From Viridothelium virens (Eukaryota > Ascomycota > Dothideomycetes > Trypetheliales > Trypetheliaceae), in NCBI GenBank assembly GCA_010094025.1, contig ML991833.1, forward strand, positions 113,972 through 177,971: DNA of 64,000 bases, read 5' to 3'. Within the stretch, counting starts at the first letter, position 1; each line of letters opens with the position of its first letter. A program made the translations under genes and the position numbers. The notes beneath the pieces are model-generated. The model had not been told where the DNA came from and made no database searches. It worked only from the letters and a program-made list of their open reading frames with translations. Below, piece after piece: positions 57,051-64,000 of the stretch.

Positions 57051-59469
57051 ATGACGACGTCTTACGATATGTTGCCTTTGGGCCCACGCGAAATCCGTGT
57101 GCTCGACGTCCTGACTCAGAAAATGGGATCCAAAACTAACCCCGCACATCAATGTAGCGTAGTTGGAAATTTACGGGTAGTGAATCTCGATGATAACCCG
57201 TCTTTCTGTGCGCTTTCTTACGTTTGGGGCACCTTTTCCACACCACGCCACACGGTTGTGTGCCAGGGATCGTCTTGCACGATTGAAATTACGACAAACT
57301 GCTGGTCAGCGTTACGGAATCTCAGTTTCACCTTCGGCGCTTTGACAATCTGGGTCGATGCCGTGTGCATCAATCAAGAAGCACAAGAGGAGAAACTTTC
57401 CCAGATCCCCCTTATGCAAGATATTTACTCCCGGGCAACTGTCGTATATCTGTATCTCGGAGATAATATCTCGCAGATAGACGACGCTATAGAGTCCCTA
57501 CGGACACAGGGCTATCAAGATCTCCTTCGCATCGATTCCGGTGATCCAGACTCGTTCCAATACCTCTATCCCTTGCACGCCCTAGCGTACTACAGGGCTG
57601 TATGGCGGAGTGCTTACTTGCGACCTTTTCGAGCCGTCTATTATGACATTAGATGCTGTGGTATGTTCCATTCCTGACCAATCCTCTCTTACAATACCAC
57701 TGCGCTTTTATCGAAGCTTAAAAAAGAGGTCAGGCATTGCAATGGTACCGTGGATTGTCTTTAGGACAGCTTTTTCTTGGCTGTCTTTCACAGGCTCTTT
57801 GAGCTTTTCCGTGCCCGCTGATTTACGAAGAGGAATGATCGAACTCCTCTCCAAGACCTGGAAAGACCGAATCTGGACGCTGCAAGAGGTACTTCTCTGT
57901 CGGAATCCAATCCTGTGCTGTGGAACTAAAATAATTTCTTGGCGAGACTTCACGCATATTATCACATGGATGGAATTAAACGAAGATTGCCAAAAAATTC
58001 CGAGACATCTGCCTCCAGGTGATGGATCTGGGCTACAATGGCCACGGCTAGTACGGCTTTGGGCTGGATTCCATTCCAACCAACAGCAGGGATTACACAC
58101 ATCGACGTATAAGTCCAAGGAGTCGAGCCTTGCGAACTACGCCAAGTTCGTGAGAAAAGCTGACACTATTACAATATATACTCTTTTCGGGACACATGTT
58201 ACAACAGTCCACTTTATAGGTGCCGTCATTCTTTTCGTCCTCGCCCAGTCCAATGTTGACATGGAGGTTCCAGCCTTTTTCTGTTTCCTTGGCGATGTTC
58301 TTTATATAATCTTGCTGATCTTATCTTTGATGTGGCAACTCGACAAGGCTGACTTGGTTCCAGATAGCATGGTGTCTAGGGGTGACATGGTGAGAGCTGC
58401 AATGCTTCCAAACAGCATAGCATCCAGAGGTGAACTCATTGACGAGATTATACTTCGTCGGGCGACCGATCCGCGAGACAAAGCTTATGGTCTATGGGGC
58501 ATCCTAGAATCACAGGGGACACAACCACCAACTCCTGATTCAACCAAGTCTCTGCAAGAGATATACCAGGATCCCTATATGTTACTCTCTGAGTGGCCAA
58601 GAGCCGGCCGACTTCTTTTTTACGCAAACCCAAACACTCTCCAAACAAATAGGCCGTCGTGGGTACCAGACCTCGAGCACTCACACCAAGCGTGGAGGCA
58701 ACCATGTATCCAGCTAGACGAACGCTTTATCAAACCAGACACAGAGTTCAACCCGAAGTTTTCTATTACATCAGAAGGGTCCAGGCTAAATGTGCAGAGT
58801 CTGGCTATCGGCAACATCAGCTGGGTTAGCGAGTGTTTCTACGAACACTTGTGTACTCCGTACGATGCAGCTACTCTGGACTCGAATTTGCACAACATTC
58901 AGCAGATTCGTGAGCCGTGGCGTCAGTTCTGGCACAATTTTGAGAAAATCCCGATCACTCACCAGACTGGACGTGACAAAATAGAGCGACATGCTCGCTG
59001 GCGCCAAGAGGTCCTCTTTTCGGTCATAGATGAGAAAAAGTTTGATTGGCTCCATGATATGACCTTCTCATCTTGGTTATCTTTAATGAGATTGAGACCA
59101 GGACGTGATACCTGTCCCAATCAGACTATCTTACAGCAAATACAAGCCGAACCAGATGTTATGGAGTTTCATGCTCAGATCTGCGACAACCTTGCCTCCG
59201 AGCGTAGGCGTCTATTTTTGTGCAACTCAGAGGGAAGGTTGCGTATTGGTAACGGGCCACACGGCCTTCGACTATGTGACAAAGTGGTAAGGATTACCAG
59301 GACACATAACGATCCTCTGTTAGCTATACGTTACGAGCCTACGAGGCAGTGTTATCAAGTGATTGGGGCCGTTTATCTGGACAACTTCTTCCCTAGCGAC
59401 AAAACTATTCCCGATGTTACACATGACAATTTATCTTATGCGGAATTTATTAGCATTATGCTAGGTTGA
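57051..59469 (+). CDS. HET-domain (heterokaryon incompatibility) protein with internal membrane segments
   Basis: Two exons (57051-57660 and 57734-59469) encode 781 residues. The intron is GTATGT..CAG (73 nt, phase 1) and joins RCC to GIAMVPW. HET-domain motifs are CALSYVWG (residues 53-60), IWVDAVCINQEAQEEKLSQI, DIYSRATVVYLYLG, DRIWTLQEVLL, ATDPRDKAYGLWGIL and RPSWVPDLEHS; the C-terminal HET-associated region follows. Residues ~358-405 contain two hydrophobic segments (FIGAVILFVLAQ and VLYIILLILSLMW) that look membrane-spanning, unusual inside a HET protein. An imperfect repeat follows (PDSMVSRGDMV and PNSIASRGELI). HET proteins trigger cell death on non-self recognition. The gene is intact and head-to-head with the HET pseudogene. 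Confidence 0.85.
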
Positions 59470-59667
59470 ATGTAGCGGAAAAAATCTTGCTAAATGATGC
59501 TGATTCAAAGCAGAGAGTGCTAAGCCTTATACCGGTTTCAGACAGAGAGCACACTTTAGCTGGTCTACTTTGTGGGTACTCCAGTACTATAGTAGCGCTG
59601 GCCATTTACGTATCAATTCACGGTAACATGGATCTTATTGATGGGACGGGTCGGGTTGGTAAATTGG

Positions 59668-59806
59668 TAATTACTATTTTACTAAGTAATAATAACGTAA
59701 TAACGCAGATTTCATGATAGTAATAGTAAATAGTAATAGTACAAGTAATAATAAATAGTAAAACTATTTAGCAATTACTATTTTACCAACAATAATTGTG
59801 ATATCA
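59668..59806. repeat. Degenerate AT-rich direct/inverted repeat
   Basis: AATTACTATTTTAC occurs twice (around 59669 and 59773), separated by tandem AGTAATA/ATAGTAA units that can also pair with it. It could be a relic of a small transposon or simple-sequence expansion. Confidence 0.4.
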
Positions 59807-61218
59807 CTATTTTTGCATGAAATTACATAAAATTACAGATCAACATATTTCGTGGGGTTTCATCGTTTATGTTCATTTTAGATCAGCTTTAACGCTTTCA
59901 CGCAGCCGGGTGACTGATGTAGAATGAGATGAAGTATAAGCTAGCGAATTGGCTTATTGACCCAGAGGCGATGGGTCGCAAATTTGGTCTTCAGCCTTAA
60001 TCCAGATCTAGTACTTTACGGTTTCCACGGCAACGGGATGAGATAAGATAAGAGTGAGAAGGTGTGTGTTGATTTATTCAGCTTCAGAAATAGTTTTAAA
60101 ATAAACTACAGCTCTATTAAAAAAAATAAATAGATTTAACCAAGCTTTACTACAGTTGTAGTGCTATGTCAGCCGTTTTAACGACAGCAACCCTTACTTT
60201 TGTCTCGAAAATTGTGTAACAGACTAACAGTGAATAGATCTCAGCAGCTTCATATTTCCGATGAGACGATATCTAATTGGGAAGGTATTAACATTTAAGT
60301 GTTACTTTTTGATGACACGAAATTTTCGCTACTAGCTTATTTAGGTAGATGTATTTTATGTATAAGAAGGGAGAAGAGTTGTCTAATTTTTGGCGCTCTA
60401 GTGTCCATAAGACTTAGACATCGGAAGATGATCGGAACATGTCGTAATCCCGCAATTAGGACAACCAGAAAAGGAGCTCGGTCCAGACTTACTTACATAA
60501 CCCTCAACCCGAGCTCGGCTAGAATGGAGTTCTGCTCAAGCTTGAAACGGATTACCTTAATTAGGTAAATGTTGAAATGCTCTATAAAGCAAGTCTACTA
60601 TATTGGAAAGTATGTTAATCTTCGATGCCGTTTTTATTGTTTGCGGACGCTGAACTGCCCTTTGATGCTCGTCTCAGTCACCTCAGTGACCTCAGTCCTT
60701 CAGCTTCATGATCTAGTGTGGGAGAACCTTCAATTGGTTAATCTTCTGCTTAAGCTATTGATCTATCAATATAAAAGGCGATCTTTTGAACTACCTTACT
60801 GGCGATAATGGCACCTCATTCCAACTAGCGTAGAATAGGATTTCCGAATCTCTTTGATATTATTTGAGCACCTGAATACAGTCTCTGAATAGATACTCTA
60901 ACTCCCTATGGGATGACACAGTCTGTCTTAGTCTGTTATGAGGTACGGAAAACACGTCGAAATTACCGAGTGAGTACGAAACCATACAGGATCGTCTGTA
61001 GATCTACTGACAGCGGCTAAAGGTAGTTTGTTTGTCTCGGGATTATCTCTTACGTATCCTTCGGCACGACCGACTCGGCCTTGTAAAAACAAGGCAAGAA
61101 CAGCTTTCCGACCGCAATAAATGACGTCAAATATCTTTGCAGATCTGCTTTCCATAATCAATGGTTTCTGCTGCTAGCACGAAGTCACACGTCCATAGTG
61201 AGTGTTATAAGAGATTAA

Positions 61219-61226
61219 TATATAGG
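61219..61226 (+). promoter_or_regulatory. TATA box of the secreted-protein gene
   Basis: TATATAGG lies about 90 bases before the ATG at 61314. It falls downstream of the first in-frame ATG at 61161 and so supports the later start. Confidence 0.4.
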
Positions 61227-61313
61227 CTCTATTGCTCCCATCCCCCTTTTTTTCCCCTTACATTATCCATATGTACCAAATCGACAAAACTTGCATCTTC
61301 TCAATCTAATATA

Positions 61314-62318
61314 ATGCGTATCTTGTCTTATCTTGGAATCAACTTTTTGACCATTCTCCTAGCCAGTGGTACTAATTCAGCAGAGAACCCAGCTTCCAAT
61401 TTTAGCAGAAAGATTCCGGAAAATCGTACTTTAAATTTTGACACCTTGAGTGATCTACACATAGACAATCGCACGCTTTGTCATTCCGGTAATTGCAGCA
61501 CTGTATGCAATAATACAGCTCATACTCTGGCTATCTCTGCGAATGCAACAAACAGTCTGCATAAGCGAACGCTTAGAAGATTGAATAATTGGCGTGATCA
61601 GCGCAACCATATTAGAACGATATGGAGGAATATAGATCAGCGACATGTGTGGATAGATCTCAACATGCCGAATGGTCAAATAAGAAACCAAGGGTTGCGT
61701 TTCCCAAATTACCCAGGCGAAAGTGTTTTTGGCATCGAGACCTTAGCCGGGAACACAGCCGTCCTAATTATAACTAAGAAAGGTGTCTTCATCTCGCTTA
61801 TTGCAGCAGAGTCACCGTTCTATCATGATGAGAGTGGCCACTTACAGCAGCGAACTGAGCAGGAGTTCTTGATACGTACCTACGGAGCAACAGTGCTTGG
61901 AACCCTAATCTGCCCAAGCGCAGGCCTTGGAATTGCACAACTCGGAGGCAGAGGAGAACTATTTTCTGAGGAGACCCCAGCTCTACCACATCCCGTACAT
62001 ATTTACATTATTACACCGCAAGCACCCACTGGCCTTCTTCTTGGCTTAGATAATGGGCATCATCGTGAACATCAGATTGTTTCACTTCGGGATCGGCTAA
62101 GAAATCTATTTCCGAATGTTCCCCAGGGAGGAGTAAATATCTTCGGATATTCTTCTGATGCTCGTTACACTCAGAGAAGCCGGGTTACCATAGAAATCGA
62201 TACACATGAAGGATACTTGGAAGAGCACCCTGCGAGCATTCGCCCTGAATACGGAACATGGAGGTTGTGGGTGGGACACGTGCCGAAACAGCAGGGTTAT
62301 TTTATTCAAGACGCGTAG
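61314..62318 (+). CDS. Secreted protein with Kex2-type processing site, fungal-specific family
   Basis: This single-exon gene encodes 334 residues. The start at 61314 is chosen because it gives a signal peptide (MRILSYLGINFLTILLASGT); an in-frame ATG at 61161 would bury it and lies upstream of the TATA element. A pro-region with several N-glycosylation sequons and a Cys-rich patch (CHSGNCSTVCNN) is followed by a dibasic Kex2-type site at LHKR (residues 82-85). The mature part carries SVFGIETLAGNTAVLIITKKGVFIS, then PHPVHIYIITP, a NIFGYSSDARYTQRSRVTIEID segment and a closing RLWVGH. I associate this layout with a widespread but unnamed family of fungal secreted proteins. The function is unknown; an effector or antagonist role is speculation. 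Confidence 0.72.
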   Translation: MRILSYLGINFLTILLASGTNSAENPASNFSRKIPENRTLNFDTLSDLHIDNRTLCHSGNCSTVCNNTAHTLAISANATNSLHKRTLRRLNNWRDQRNHIRTIWRNIDQRHVWIDLNMPNGQIRNQGLRFPNYPGESVFGIETLAGNTAVLIITKKGVFISLIAAESPFYHDESGHLQQRTEQEFLIRTYGATVLGTLICPSAGLGIAQLGGRGELFSEETPALPHPVHIYIITPQAPTGLLLGLDNGHHREHQIVSLRDRLRNLFPNVPQGGVNIFGYSSDARYTQRSRVTIEIDTHEGYLEEHPASIRPEYGTWRLWVGHVPKQQGYFIQDA

Positions 62319-62519
62319 TAGTGATATGGCTGTCTCTTTTGTTGAAAGGCAGTGGCATTGGGTCTTTTGGTGGTTGTCACTACCACATTTGTATTAGCGC
62401 ATACGCTATTTAGTCTCGCCTACGGTTCCTTACGAACCTAGACTCAACAACTCATCTTCGTCCCCATTACGTTCCTACAGGTTATGAGCCTGGATGCACG
62501 CTGTTAGCTATCAGATTTA

Positions 62520-63749
62520 ATGAACTTTTATCTCTAAAGCACGCTGCATTATTATTAACCTTTGCTTGAATTACTCTCTTACTTTATACTTGCATCCTGG
62601 CTGCACTACATATTGTTTTGCTAGTACTGCACCCAGTTTAAAGTTTCTAAGAGATTTATTTAAACCTGTTTATTGTGCCTTCCTCTGATTAAGGACTTAG
62701 GCAAGAACATACTATTATAGATACTCCCTTTGTTTTTAGTATCTTAACTTTTATGCTGCTTCCTCCAATTTTAGCGCCCTAAAATAGACATAATTAATTC
62801 TTAAATTACTATATTCTAACTCTTATTTACCCTATCTCTTATTGGAGTAGGGACCTCTTAAAACACCCTAACTTAGATAGTCCTTAGCTAGCCTTACTCT
62901 GCATCCCATATATTATGTTAACCTTGCTTTTTAAGATTAACCCTGCCTTACTTTTAAAGCTTAAAACAATAGGGGAGAATTACACATAATAATAAGGCAT
63001 ATAAAAGATGGCTCTTAAGTATGCAGATATTTAGGACATTGTATATAAAAACACCCCTTATTTATTAAATTTAATAAAAAGAAAGAGTTAAAATAAAAAA
63101 GATAGCAATATTATAATTATGCTGTTTATTGCTATTAAATTTAATCTTGGATTATTTATTATTACATGTGGATTATTACTAAAAGTATGGAAGTATTTTA
63201 AGGAATAATTTAATAGGGATATAAATAAAGTTATTACTTACCTATTTTTTTAATTAAGTTAGCTTTAATACTAAAATAAAAATAACCTCCAAACCTATAC
63301 TAATAAGTTTTATAAATATTAAAGCACCCTTATTAATTAATATACCTCTTTTAAAACCTTAATAATTAAAGGGCTTAAATTTACCTTTTAGTTTAATAAG
63401 GTAAAAAGATCCTTTTTTGTCCTCTTTTTTGCTAACTTAATAAGAAAAGTTATTAATATTTTAAGTGCATAAAACTTTATAAGCTTTTTAAGCATCTAGC
63501 TTTGCCTACTTAATATTACTTAAGGTTACTTTTTTAATATTAATAATATTAATTCTGCTGCTTATTATACCTTTATTAGCAAAAAAATTAAGGGAAAGGG
63601 CAAGGCTTAATTTAATAAAAAAGCACTTAAGAATTAAGAATACAATTAATATAAATAACATAACTTTATATTTATAAGTTATGTATAGATTAATTATTAA
63701 TATTTTAAGAGTGCTAAAAAAAAGGGCTTTTTATTTAGTGGAAAGAAGC
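62520..63749. repeat. Very AT-rich gene-free block, probably RIP-degraded repeat
   Basis: About 1.2 kb dominated by A and T (TTAATTAA, TTATTA and TAATAT strings) with stops in all frames and almost no CpG. This composition is typical of fungal transposon copies mutated by repeat-induced point mutation. No recognisable protein remnant survives, so the original element cannot be named. Confidence 0.6.
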
Positions 63750-64000
63750 TGTTACGAACGCTCCTGACCAAGGACGCGTTGGAGGTAGCCACTACTTGTA
63801 GTGCACCAATCGCGTAACACTGAGCGCGTCTCGCAATAGGAGTAAGCGAGGACGTGGCACGGACACCTTAACCATCTCGCAGCGAGATAAGTGAGATCTT
63901 ACCTCGCAGAGAGCGAGACGACATCTCGCCCTCCTTGCTGCGACACTAGCAAGAAGGAAGGCTGTAATGGAGAAGGAATGAATATTTAAGGAACTAAGTT
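63750..64000. mobile_element. Possible LTR-retrotransposon terminus
   Basis: At 63750 the composition changes abruptly from AT-rich to GC-richer, CpG-containing sequence that opens TGTTACGAACG. Fungal Ty3/gypsy LTRs commonly start TGT(T/A/C)ACG. Short inverted elements follow (around TCTCGCAGCGAGA and ACCTCGCAGAGAGCGAG), as seen in some LTRs. The element would continue beyond the window, so neither the second LTR nor any polyprotein can be checked. Confidence 0.35.

Larger units (their letters stand above)
59470..61313. other. AT-rich intergenic region
   Basis: 1.8 kb without a credible gene. It contains the AT-rich short repeats listed separately. Frames at 60299-60808 show no family features. 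Confidence 0.45.

Noticed and set aside
57610-57733. Treating the intact HET gene as frameshifted because its two long frames differ
   Set aside because: A 73-nt GTATGT..CAG intron (57661-57733) joins the frames in phase, so no lesion is needed.
59466-59717. 83-codon frame overlapping the end of the intact HET gene
   Set aside because: Runs into AT-rich repeat sequence and has no family features.
61161-61313. In-frame N-terminal extension of the secreted protein
   Set aside because: It would bury the signal peptide and lies across the likely TATA element.

Overview
The window is nuclear DNA of a filamentous ascomycete (Pezizomycotina). The evidence is short introns (about 45-140 nt) with GTAAGT-like donors, CTAAC-like branch points and YAG acceptors; fungal-only families (HET-domain proteins, a GH7 endoglucanase, a GT34 mannosyltransferase, a NRDE-2 homologue); ascomycete versions of housekeeping genes; and AT-rich, probably RIP-mutated blocks. 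The class cannot be fixed from the sequence alone.

Layout. 0-25 kb is accessory in character, with long intergenic stretches: the 3' part of a broken amidase gene, a GPI-anchored Ser/Thr-rich protein, a SIMPL-domain protein, a quinate-permease-like MFS transporter, a small secreted protein with a hydrophobic tail, a GH7 endoglucanase, a conserved orphan, a lysine-tRNA-like gene split by an intron-like insert, a decayed reading frame, a secreted GH1 beta-glucosidase and a choline/ethanolamine kinase. 25-54 kb is a gene-dense housekeeping core: a PIN-like (Ecm3-type) carrier, NRDE2 and UTP10 (divergent), a GT34 glycosyltransferase, SEC63, fibrillarin and RPL17 (divergent), the HOG-pathway MAPKK PBS2, and a fatty-acid elongase with a long hydrophilic tail. 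54-64 kb is accessory again: a head-to-head pair of HET-domain (incompatibility-type) genes, one intact and one carrying three nonsense codons in an otherwise uninterrupted frame, then a secreted protein with a Kex2-type site, a very AT-rich gene-free block, and a sharp switch to GC-richer DNA beginning TGTTACG that looks like the edge of an LTR element.

How genes relate. UTP10, fibrillarin and RPL17 all serve ribosome production and lie within 14 kb. The MFS carrier, endoglucanase and beta-glucosidase (7-21 kb) could all serve plant-polymer use, but they are separated by unrelated genes and are not an obvious cluster. The HET pair suggests an allorecognition locus. The least ordinary items are the tRNA-Lys(CUU)-like gene interrupted in its D stem by a 50-nt sequence with spliceosomal-intron signals, and the HET pseudogene whose three stops all fit C:G to T:A transitions.

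Exon boundaries were read by eye from splice consensus plus frame continuity; none is backed by transcripts.
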